NCBI GenBank assembly: GCA_016714225.1
Contig: JADJNS010000041.1
Coordinates: forward strand, 1-64,000
Direction: 5' to 3'
From: Archangiaceae bacterium
GTDB taxonomy: Bacteria; Myxococcota; Myxococcia; Myxococcales; Myxococcaceae
Length of the DNA stretch: 64,000 nucleotides
Shown in pieces: positions 35,156 through 42,536 of the stretch. The notes beneath the pieces were generated by a model that was not told where the DNA came from, did no database searches, and was given only the letters and a program-made list of their open reading frames with translations. The translations under genes and the position numbers were made by a program. Numbering within the stretch: the first letter of the stretch is position 1; every line of letters begins with the position of its first letter.

Positions 35156-35340
35156 CTTTGGGTTCCTCGCTCGGTCGTCCGCGGCGAAATGCCGTTGTCG
35201 CCCAGAAGTGGCGCGTGACGACCCGTCTGGCTCACTTCGCCGGTTGAACAAGCCGCCTTACAGCGGCGCCAGCGCCGTGGCGGGCCGGGTGTTCGACGAG
35301 GTGGTGAGCCGGAAGGGGAGGCTCGGGCCACTCATGAGGC

Positions 35341-35877
35341 ATGCGCGTGGCTGGACTCTATCGACGCCTGCAGCTTCAGCTTGCGGGCAACCTGAATGAG
35401 ATGATCGAAGACGGTCGGGTGAGCGCCGACGAGGTTCGGCAGGGGCTCGACCCGCTGGCACAGGCGCACGGTCTCGATCGCCTGGAGCTCGGCCGACTCG
35501 CGCTCGAGGTGCTCGACGCAGCAGCGGGTGACACCCGCATCGACGCCGAGGCGCAGCGGGCGTTCGTGGCGCGAAGCGCTTCGACCGAGGCGACGCTGGG
35601 CTGGTCGGCGCGGCAGTCGGGCTTCGACGAGGTCGACCGGGCTGCCCAGCCGCACGTGGTGACCGCGCTCGAGGCGCTGCTGCGCGAAGGGCAGATCAGC
35701 GGTGACGCGGCGCGGGTGCAGGCCGGGTGGCTCGCCTCGCGGCTGGGGCTCACGCCCGCAGCGGCCGCGGCGATTCTGGGTGGCGTGCTCGAGCGAGTGG
35801 CTCCGGCCGCCGTCGAGCCCGAGGCGCGTCGCGTGCTGGCGATGGACCTGCTCGAAGAGATCGCCCGCCGCGCTTGA
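35341..35877 (+). CDS. Helical protein of unknown function
   Basis: A 178-residue protein from ATG 35341 with no signal peptide, rich in Ala, Glu, Arg and Leu. Two halves share a similar pattern (GLDRLELGRLALEVLDAAAG and WSARQSGFDEVDRAAQ), suggesting an internal duplication of helical units. The C-terminus ends LLEEIARRA. No domain family was recognised. It converges with the beta-helix gene, which ends 13 bp later. Coding character is good (strong third-position G/C). Confidence 0.5.
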   Translation: MRVAGLYRRLQLQLAGNLNEMIEDGRVSADEVRQGLDPLAQAHGLDRLELGRLALEVLDAAAGDTRIDAEAQRAFVARSASTEATLGWSARQSGFDEVDRAAQPHVVTALEALLREGQISGDAARVQAGWLASRLGLTPAAAAAILGGVLERVAPAAVEPEARRVLAMDLLEEIARRA

Positions 35878-35890
35878 GCGGTGGCGGAGC

Positions 35891-37326
35891 TCACCGTCGA
35901 CGGCGGCCCGTGGCTCGAGCGAGCGCGAGCAGCGCCGCGACGAGCATCGAGCCCGATGCGCCCGTGGAGCAACCGCCGACGACCGGCCTGGCGCCAGATT
36001 CCCAGACGGTCGGGGCGCCCGCGTCGGCGAGCGACGGGCCGGGCGGGGAGGAGCCGGCGTCGAAGGCCGCGCCGGCATCGGGGGGTGTTCCCCCATCGGC
36101 TGGGAGGCCGGCGTCGGTCAGGGCACCGGCGTCGAGGCGCGTACCCGCATCGAACGAGGCGCCCGCGTCGACCGGGGCTCCCGCATCGACCGGGGCTCCG
36201 GCATCGAACGAGACTCCGGCGTCGACCGGGGCGGCGCCGACGAGGGGGTGCGGGTAGAGGTAGGGGGCGTAGCCCGGGCGGGGGAAGTTGAAGTAGTCGC
36301 GGCCCTCGACGAAGAAGGCCTGGTGGCCGGCGCGCACGGTGATGGAGACCGGGGCGCCGCCGTTGGCGTTGTTCCACGCGTACAGCTGGCGGGTCTGATC
36401 CGCGCAGGGGTAGGTGCACGAGGTGTCGCTGCCGTCGAGGCGATTGGCGAGGTAGACGGGGTTGTCGATGCCGGGGCCGAAGCGGTTGTTGAAGACCACG
36501 CCGTCGCCGCCGCGCAGCGCGCCGTGCCGGCCCAGGCGGTGCCGACCGAGTTGAAGACGGTGTTGTCGTAGATTTCGAAGCTGCGGGTACCGGTGGCCGA
36601 GCCGTACTCGCGGCCGTGGGCGTCGATGGGCACCCAGTTGAAGGGCGGGTTCTGCACCAGGTTGTGGCGGAAGACGTAGCGCGCGCCTTCGTTCGAGGCG
36701 ACGGCGTGGCGTGTGCCCGAGTAGGCGTTGTCTTCGACGAAGACCGCGTCGGCTGAGCCGAGCGCGAGGGGGCGACTCCAGCTGGCGGCGCCGTCGCCGA
36801 TGACGCAGACGCCGTAGCCCATCGAGTCGACCGAGCCGTAGCGAATGTCTTCGAAGCGGCAGTGGTCGACGACGCCGCGAGCGTTGCCAGCGACGTAGAC
36901 GCCGTAGCCTCCGAAGCGCTCGAAGGCACAGTGGTGAACGCGAAAGTCGCGGCACCCGCCGGTGAGGTGAAGGGCGAGATCGAGCCGACTGCCGTCGCTG
37001 CCCGAGCCGACGAAGCGCAGGTCCGAGACCTCGAGCGACAGGCCGCCCGAGCACTCGACGTAGACCATCGCGTCGGTGAGCGGGCCGTTGCGGAGCGTGG
37101 TCGCCTGGGCCCCCATGCCCCTGAGCACGACGCCGGCGGGGCAGCGCACCTGGGCCGCGAGGGTGAAGTCTCCCGCGGGTATGACGATGGTGTCGTGGGC
37201 GGCGGCTCGATTGCAGGCCGCCTGCAGGTCGCTCGACGACCCCGAGGCGGCCTGAATCGTCGCCGCCGCTGCGACGAGGGGCGACGCGCAGAGAACGAGC
37301 AGCAGCGCTGGCGCGGCGCGGGTCAC
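35891..37326 (-). CDS. Right-handed beta-helix protein with MYXO-CTERM-like anchor, frameshifted
   Basis: From ATG 37326 a signal peptide (LLLVLCASPLVAAAA) is followed by a parallel beta-helix of about 250 residues with repeated short strands (VHHCAFERFGGYGVYV, then VDHCRFEDIRYG), as in pectate-lyase-like proteins. The first frame fails near 36,525. The next frame continues with GDGVVFNNRFG and a run of Asp-Ala-Gly repeats (DAGAPVDAGAP), then GGCSTGASGSMLVAALLALARA ending in RRRR, which matches the MYXO-CTERM pattern (Gly-Cys, short helix, Arg). One missing base joins the halves. The protein is likely anchored or sorted to the outer surface and may bind polysaccharide. Confidence 0.65.
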
Positions 37327-37343
37327 GTTGGCAGCGGGCCTTC

Positions 37344-37559
37344 TCAGAGCGGCATGCCGTCGATCTTGGTCGGTCGCGCAGGCTTCGTCTCGAAGCGGTC
37401 GCCCGCCTTGTGCGCGGCGTCGACCACTTTGCGCAGGCGGGCGGCGGCGCCGGCGACCCCGGCCTTGAGGGGAGTCTTCGACGTCTTCAGCGGAGCCAGG
37501 CCTTCGGGGTCACGGTTGGCCGAGCGGGGGGCGTTTCGGGCGGTTCCGGCTTTGAACAT
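37344..37559 (-). CDS. Small basic protein of unknown function
   Basis: A 71-residue protein from ATG 37559, with AGGAG correctly spaced before it. It is Lys/Arg/Ala/Thr-rich (KTSKTPLKAGVAGAAARLRK) with no Cys or signal. Basic charge could mean a nucleic-acid or membrane binder. No family is recognised. It is transcribed toward the beta-helix gene, 17 bp before its start, so could be in the same operon. Confidence 0.5.
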   Translation of the reverse strand: MFKAGTARNAPRSANRDPEGLAPLKTSKTPLKAGVAGAAARLRKVVDAAHKAGDRFETKPARPTKIDGMPL

Positions 37560-37713
37560 GTGGTGCTCCTGGTTGAGGGTTGCTGAAGTCGAGTCGCACG
37601 AAGGCTGAGCCGAGGCTCAGCGCCCGGTTTGTAGCGGGGCTTGGCGTTTCAGCGGCCGGCGGGGTCGGAAAACATCGCGGTGTGCGCGGGCCGGGCCGAT
37701 ACACTCTGCCGCG

Positions 37714-39084
37714 GTGCAGCTCTCCCTGTGCATGATCGTTCGCAACGAGTCGAAGTGGCTCGGCGACTGTCTCGAGTCGGTGGCGGGCTGCGCCGACGAG
37801 TTGGTGGTGGTCGACACCGGCAGCACCGACGACACCGTCGAGCTCGCCCGCCGCGCCGGGGCCACCGTCGAGGTGCAGCCGTGGGCCGACGACTTCGCCG
37901 CCCCCCGCAACCGGGCGCTCGAGCTGGCGCACTCCGACTGGGTGCTGCAGCTCGACGCCGACGAGCGCCTCGCCCCGGGGGCCGCCCCCGCGTTGAAGGC
38001 GGCGTTGGAGCAGGGCGGCTTCGAGTGCGGGCTGCTCCGGCTGCACAACGCGGCCGACCCCGCCGCCGGTGCGGCCGAGGTGCTCTCGGGCGCGCGTCGC
38101 CTCGGCGTGCCGGTGTGGCTGCCCCGGGTGTTCCGCAGAGACGCCTCGCTGCGCTGGCAGGGGGTGGTGCACGAGAACGTCGACGCGTGGCTGGCGCTGC
38201 AGCCTCACGCTCCCCGCGCGCTCGAGGTCGACGTGCTTCACCTGGGCGCGGCGCCGGCGGTGAAGGCCGAGCGCCACAAGTCCGACCGCAACATTCGGCT
38301 GCTCACCGCGCGCTGCGCCGCCGAGCCGCTCGACGCCATGGCGCTGGGCTACCTGGCGCTCGAGCTCATCGACCGCGGCGACTTCGACGCGAGCGCCGCC
38401 GTGGTGGCAGAGGGGTGGGCCCTCCGGGCGGGCTTCGCCTCGGGCCGGTCGCTGCTGCGGCTGGCGGCGGCGCGGGCGCTGCTGGCGCTGCGGGCGCGCG
38501 ACGCCGCGCAGCTGCTCGACACCGCGCGCGTGGCGACCGCACACGACGGGCCGCACCCCGACCTCGCGTTTCTCGAGGGGCGCGGCCACGAGCTCGCCGC
38601 CGAGCTGGAGACCGGTGAGGCGGTGGGCGCGGCGCTGCAGGCGGCGATCGGCTGCTACCGGCGCGCGCTCGAGCTCGCTTCGCGCGGCGACTGGCGGCTC
38701 TCGTTTCAAGGCGCCAGCCCGCAGGCCTGCAGCCTGCGCTGTGCCACCGCGCTCACCGCGCTGGGCGACGTGGCCGGGGCTGAGGCGATGCTGGGCCCGG
38801 GCCCGCTGCCCCCCGAGGGGGTCGCGCTGGTGGCCGAGCTGCTGCTGGCGCGCGGGCGGCCGGCCGACGCGCTCGCCCGCCTCGAGCCGCTGATGGTGCA
38901 GGGCCACGGGCGCGATGCCTGGCTGCTGGCCGCCGCGGCGGCGCACCGGCTGGGCGCGGTCGATGACGCCCGGCTGCTCTTCTCGCGCGCCGGGGGCAGT
39001 CAGCCCCTGTGGGCCTGGCATCGGAGAGAGCTGGGGAGGGCGCTGGCGCGGGTACTGGGAGGAGCTGACGCCGGCTACGCCTGA
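37714..39084 (+). CDS. Family 2 glycosyltransferase with TPR-like C-terminus
   Basis: A 456-residue protein from GTG 37714. The GT-A domain starts LSLCMIVRNESKWLGDCLES, then VVVDTGSTDDT (nucleotide-sugar pocket) and LQLDADERL (DxD metal site at residues 81-83). The second half is helical repeats of the TPR type. Such GT2-TPR enzymes transfer sugars to lipids or polysaccharides during envelope or exopolysaccharide synthesis. The acceptor is unknown. No transmembrane segment is evident. Confidence 0.75.
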   Translation: MQLSLCMIVRNESKWLGDCLESVAGCADELVVVDTGSTDDTVELARRAGATVEVQPWADDFAAPRNRALELAHSDWVLQLDADERLAPGAAPALKAALEQGGFECGLLRLHNAADPAAGAAEVLSGARRLGVPVWLPRVFRRDASLRWQGVVHENVDAWLALQPHAPRALEVDVLHLGAAPAVKAERHKSDRNIRLLTARCAAEPLDAMALGYLALELIDRGDFDASAAVVAEGWALRAGFASGRSLLRLAAARALLALRARDAAQLLDTARVATAHDGPHPDLAFLEGRGHELAAELETGEAVGAALQAAIGCYRRALELASRGDWRLSFQGASPQACSLRCATALTALGDVAGAEAMLGPGPLPPEGVALVAELLLARGRPADALARLEPLMVQGHGRDAWLLAAAAAHRLGAVDDARLLFSRAGGSQPLWAWHRRELGRALARVLGGADAGYA

Positions 39085-39113
39085 GCGGTGCGGTGGTCTG
39101 ACTCGCGTCGCAT

Positions 39114-39466
39114 CGGGCGCTGTCACGGCGAGTCGGGGCAGGCCAGAGCGACCAGCGCCGACGGCCCGGCAAGGTCAGGCCAAAGTTCAGGGTTCCCGGG
39201 AAGGGGTTGGACTGGGCAGGGTGAGGGGCAGCGAGCGGGTGGAAGCGTGCGGGTGGAAGCGTGCGGGTGGAAGCGTGCGGGTGGAAGCGTGCGGGTGGAA
39301 GCGTGCGGGTGGAAGCGTGCGGGTGGAAGCGTGCGGGTGGCGAACCGCTGCCCCTGCCCTCACCCCCCCCGACCCCTTCCCGAGACCCCTGAACCTTGGC
39401 CTGACCCTGCCGGGCCGTCGGCGTCACATCGACCTGGCCTGCCCCGACTCGCCGTGACAGCGCCCG
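39114..39466. repeat. Long inverted repeat enclosing 14-bp tandem repeats
   Basis: Left arm 39114-39232 and right arm 39349-39466 are inverted copies. The outer 33 bases match perfectly, and the whole arms look about 85-90 percent identical by eye, with a few mismatches and indels. Between them, from 39233 to 39340, the 14-mer GTGCGGGTGGAAGC occurs in six perfect tandem copies (39247-39330), plus a one-mismatch copy at the left and a partial copy at the right. The 14-bp unit cannot preserve a frame, so this is non-coding. It almost fills the gap between the glycosyltransferase and the ceramidase-like gene. The RNA would fold into a giant hairpin. A MITE-like mobile element, a structured RNA or a DNA cruciform are all possible. 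Confidence 0.85.
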
Positions 39467-39516
39467 TCGAGAGAGGCTCATCCCCACCACCGCGCACGTA
39501 TTAAAAGGCTGCCCAC

Positions 39517-40746
39517 GTGCGGCGCCCCCTCCGGCTCTTGCTTCTGCTCACCGGGCTGCTCGCCCTCGCGAGCGCGCCGTGGTTCAGCTGGCCCGACCCC
39601 GCGCCGCCGAGAGTGGTGCTCTCCGCGAGCGCCGCGGGCGAGCTCTCGGTAGGCGCAGCGGTCGTCGACCTCGCCGTGCCCTACCCGGTGCCGGTGGCGG
39701 GCTACGCCCCGCCCCGGCCCGAGGTCGACCGCGCGGTGCGCCCCTTGCGGGCACGGGCCGTCGTGCTCGAGCAAGGGCCGGTCACCTTCGGCCTGGTCTC
39801 TCTCGAGGTGATGAACATGCCGGGCGACATCGCCGCCGAGATTCAGGCGCGCGCGGGGCTCACCGAGGCCTGGGTGGTGCCCACGCACACGCACTCGTCG
39901 TTCGGTGCCTACGACCGCAGCCGGTTCGGCCAGCTGTTCAACGTGGGCCGGTTTCAAGAAGCGGCGCGCCGCGCGCTCGTCGAGGGGGCGCTCGAGGCGC
40001 TGCGCCGCGCGCGGGCGGGGGCGGCCCCGGCCGAGGTCGAGGTCGCCCACGGCGAGAGCGCGCTCGCGGTCGGCCGCACCGGCAACGCCGCCGACCCCCG
40101 CCTCACCCGGGTGCGCTTCACCCGCGCCGGCGCGCAGGTCGCCCAGTGGCTGGTGCTGGCCGCCCACCCGACGCTGGTGAGCCGCACTCCGCTCGCGCTC
40201 GACCCCGACTACCCCGGCGCGGTCGCTGCCGATGGGCCCACGCTGGTGCTGCAGGGGGCGATGGGCGACGCGTCGGCGAGCGGGCCCTCGGTCGAGGCCT
40301 TCGCCCAGCGGGTGACCCGGGCGTTCGACGCCCTGACCCCAGAGGTGCTGGCGGCACCGCGGCTGGGCGTGGCGCGTGTCGAGGTGACGCTGCCGGCTCC
40401 CGATGCGACGCGCATGGTGCCCTGGCCGTTCGGGCGCGCCGGCTACAACTTCGCCTGCCTGGTGGCGCCCCAGACCGCGCCGGTGGGAGCGCTGCGGCTG
40501 GGGCCGCTCAGCCTGCTCGCCCTGCCCGGTGAGATGTCGTTCGCTTCGGCCCGGGCGCTCGAGCATGACGGCGCCCGGGTGCTGTCGCTGGTGGGCTCGT
40601 ACATCGGGTACGTCGAGCCCGCCGAGGTGGTCGCCCTGAGCGGTGGTGAGTCGCCCCACCAGTACTACGGCGGCACCCTGGTGCAGACGCTGCGCGGCGG
40701 CACCGAGGCCGCCCTCGCGGCGGCGACCCCGGGTGCCGGCCGGTGA
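39517..40746 (+). CDS. Neutral-ceramidase-like protein
   Basis: A 409-residue protein from GTG 39517 with a short hydrophobic N-terminus (LLLLLTGLLALASA), probably a signal or anchor. It contains VPTHTHSSFGAYD, a His-rich motif that resembles the zinc-binding T-H-[TN]-H-S of neutral/alkaline ceramidases, and GNAADPRLTRVRF. Ceramidases hydrolyse the amide of ceramide; in bacteria they may act on sphingolipids or similar lipids. Length is shorter than the roughly 650-residue full enzyme, so it corresponds to the N-terminal catalytic part. Confidence 0.65.
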   Translation: MRRPLRLLLLLTGLLALASAPWFSWPDPAPPRVVLSASAAGELSVGAAVVDLAVPYPVPVAGYAPPRPEVDRAVRPLRARAVVLEQGPVTFGLVSLEVMNMPGDIAAEIQARAGLTEAWVVPTHTHSSFGAYDRSRFGQLFNVGRFQEAARRALVEGALEALRRARAGAAPAEVEVAHGESALAVGRTGNAADPRLTRVRFTRAGAQVAQWLVLAAHPTLVSRTPLALDPDYPGAVAADGPTLVLQGAMGDASASGPSVEAFAQRVTRAFDALTPEVLAAPRLGVARVEVTLPAPDATRMVPWPFGRAGYNFACLVAPQTAPVGALRLGPLSLLALPGEMSFASARALEHDGARVLSLVGSYIGYVEPAEVVALSGGESPHQYYGGTLVQTLRGGTEAALAAATPGAGR

Positions 40747-40752
40747 CCGGCG

Positions 40753-41181
40753 CTAGTTCGTGGCCACGTAGACGTTGGTGTAGATGCAGCGGCTGAAGCG
40801 CGCGCTGGTTCTCACGCAGTACTTCAGGTTGATGCGCGAGTTGCCGGCGACGGCTTCAGTCACCGTCAGGGTCGAGCCGTAGCCGATGATCGCACCGCCA
40901 TAGCGGGGGATTCCCTGGTCGGGGTCGTACCAGGTGTACGAGCAGCCGGTGCCGCAGCTCGGGCCGGCCGCGGTCAGGTTCAGCACGTCACCGACCGCTG
41001 CGGTCACCTGCACGTACGGCGCCGCCACCATGGTGATCGGGTCGCCGACCGGCACCGAGATCGCCTGGGTCACCGCGCCGCTGACGTTGTCGAGGCCGTC
41101 TTCCGCCCCGGTGCCGACACCGCAACCCGCGAGCGCCACTGCGCCGGCGAGCAACCACGAAAAGTTTCCAAAAGTCTTCAT
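40753..41181 (-). CDS. Lipoprotein of unknown function
   Basis: A 142-residue protein from ATG 41181, with GAGGGG just before. The signal ends AVALAGC (Cys20), so it is lipid-anchored. The mature part is beta-rich with four Cys (CGTGCSYTWYDP, then YCVRTSARFSRCIY), probably two disulphides, and an Ig-like pattern (GDVLNLTAAG, then NLKYCVRT). It converges with the ceramidase-like gene. No family is identified. Confidence 0.65.
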   Translation of the reverse strand: MKTFGNFSWLLAGAVALAGCGVGTGAEDGLDNVSGAVTQAISVPVGDPITMVAAPYVQVTAAVGDVLNLTAAGPSCGTGCSYTWYDPDQGIPRYGGAIIGYGSTLTVTEAVAGNSRINLKYCVRTSARFSRCIYTNVYVATN

Positions 41182-41201
41182 GAAGTATTCCCCTCGTTGA
41201 G

Positions 41202-41228
41202 CCTTGCGGGAGAATTCCCGCCAAGGCC
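41202..41228. promoter_or_regulatory. Hairpin upstream of the lipoprotein gene
   Basis: GCCTTG-CGGGA and TCCCG-C-CAAGGC flank a GAAT tetraloop, giving a strong stem with one bulge, about 20 bp upstream of the lipoprotein start (minus strand). It could be a 5' UTR control element or a terminator for transcription from the other side. The rest of the gap 41,229-41,498 shows no clear feature. Confidence 0.4.
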
Positions 41229-41498
41229 GGTGCGCCGAGCAAGCGCGCGGCCAGCCGCAGGCCCTTCGGGGTTCTGCGGGGCTGGCGCCCGAAGTGTCAT
41301 CGGGCGGAGACGCTCGCGCGGCCATGTCTCAGCGTCGCCTCGAGGCGTCACTTCGGGCGCGGCGCAGCGGGCCGCGAGGGGGGCGCAGGCGTTTCTGGCG
41401 CCCGTGCAAGGGAAGAGGCGGTGTTATCTTTGGGGCCAAATGAAGCTCCGTGCGCGGCGGGCGGGGCATTGTGTGAGAGAGTGCGCCGCCCGACAGCG

Positions 41499-42527
41499 AT
41501 GAGCTCTGAATTGGTGGCAGCCCTCAAGAAGACCGGCAAGTCGAGCCTGCTCGACTGGGCCGAACAGTTCCCCAAGCTCGGCATGGTCGAGCTGGCCCAG
41601 AAGTTTCCCATCAAGGTGCCGCCCATCAGGCTGGTGCGTGAGCTGGCCGCCGAGGCGCGTACCCGCGGCTCGTTCGCCGACTTCGCCCGCGCGTGGATGG
41701 TGCGGGTCCTCAACGCCGAGCTCGACTCCATTACCTGGGGCTACATCTTCGACGACGAGCAGGCCCAGCAGGCCAAGATGCTGTGGGCCCGGGTCGAGAG
41801 CGAGCGCAAGGCGAAGCCGAAGTGGCTGCCGCAGAGCGGCGACGACGCGCGGCTGCTCGAGCTGTTCAGCGGCGTCGAGCTCTCCCGCAGCCCGCGCACC
41901 GAGCGCCTGATCGCCGCCTTCGCGCGCATCGACGACATCTGCGAGTCGGCCAAAGACGACCATGCGGTCTTGCGGGCGCTGGCCAAGCTGCCTCCCGGCT
42001 ACGGGTTCTTGCACGCGGTGCGCTGGGTCGACGCCGAGGTCTCGAACGGCGGCTTCGAGCAGCTCTACCGCAACAACCACGGCGTCGAGGTGCCGCTGGC
42101 CATCGAGGCGCTGCGCCAGATGAAGCGCGACGAGCTCTCGGCGATCGTCGCCGAGTCGCTGGCGTTCGCGCACGCGCAGCACCCCGAGCTCGTCGACGAC
42201 TCGATCGACGTGGTGCCGAAGATCGCCATGCCGCGCACCTGGGCCCAGCTCGACCAGGCCTGGTATGCGCTGCCGCGCCACGATCTCTACGCCACGCTGC
42301 TCGACTCGCTGCCCCACCTCTTCGAGCCGCCGTTCACCGTGCTCAAGCACGCCGACGGCCGCGCGTGGAAGGTGCGGGCCAATGGCGCGCAGATCGAGAT
42401 TCACATCATTCTCGACGACGGCCACGAGCTCACCCGCGAGCGCAAAGAGGCGACCCCCGCCGCGGCCCAGCGCGAGGTGCACCGGCTGATCGAAGAGCAG
42501 CTGCGCGACGGCTTCGTGGTCAGCTGA
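41499..42527 (+). CDS. DMP19/DUF4375-like protein
   Basis: A 342-residue protein from ATG 41499. Residues about 170-195 have VRWVDAEVSNGGFEQLYRNN, the hallmark of the DUF4375 (DMP19) family, known for mimicking DNA in some pathogens and otherwise unassigned. The last 75 residues (RAWKVRANGAQIEIHIILDD and AAQREVHRLIEEQLRDGF) have a WGR-domain-like pattern. The N-terminus is helical and rich in Arg and Glu. Soluble and cytoplasmic. It converges with the kinase gene, 9 bp between stops. Confidence 0.65.
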   Translation: MSSELVAALKKTGKSSLLDWAEQFPKLGMVELAQKFPIKVPPIRLVRELAAEARTRGSFADFARAWMVRVLNAELDSITWGYIFDDEQAQQAKMLWARVESERKAKPKWLPQSGDDARLLELFSGVELSRSPRTERLIAAFARIDDICESAKDDHAVLRALAKLPPGYGFLHAVRWVDAEVSNGGFEQLYRNNHGVEVPLAIEALRQMKRDELSAIVAESLAFAHAQHPELVDDSIDVVPKIAMPRTWAQLDQAWYALPRHDLYATLLDSLPHLFEPPFTVLKHADGRAWKVRANGAQIEIHIILDDGHELTRERKEATPAAAQREVHRLIEEQLRDGFVVS

Positions 42528-42536
42528 AGCGCTTCG

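Noticed and set aside
39233..39340. CRISPR array
   Set aside because: The 14-bp units are directly adjacent with no spacers, and there are no cas genes nearby.
39114..39466. Retron or group II intron
   Set aside because: No reverse transcriptase gene is present on either side, and the loop is repetitive rather than a conserved core.
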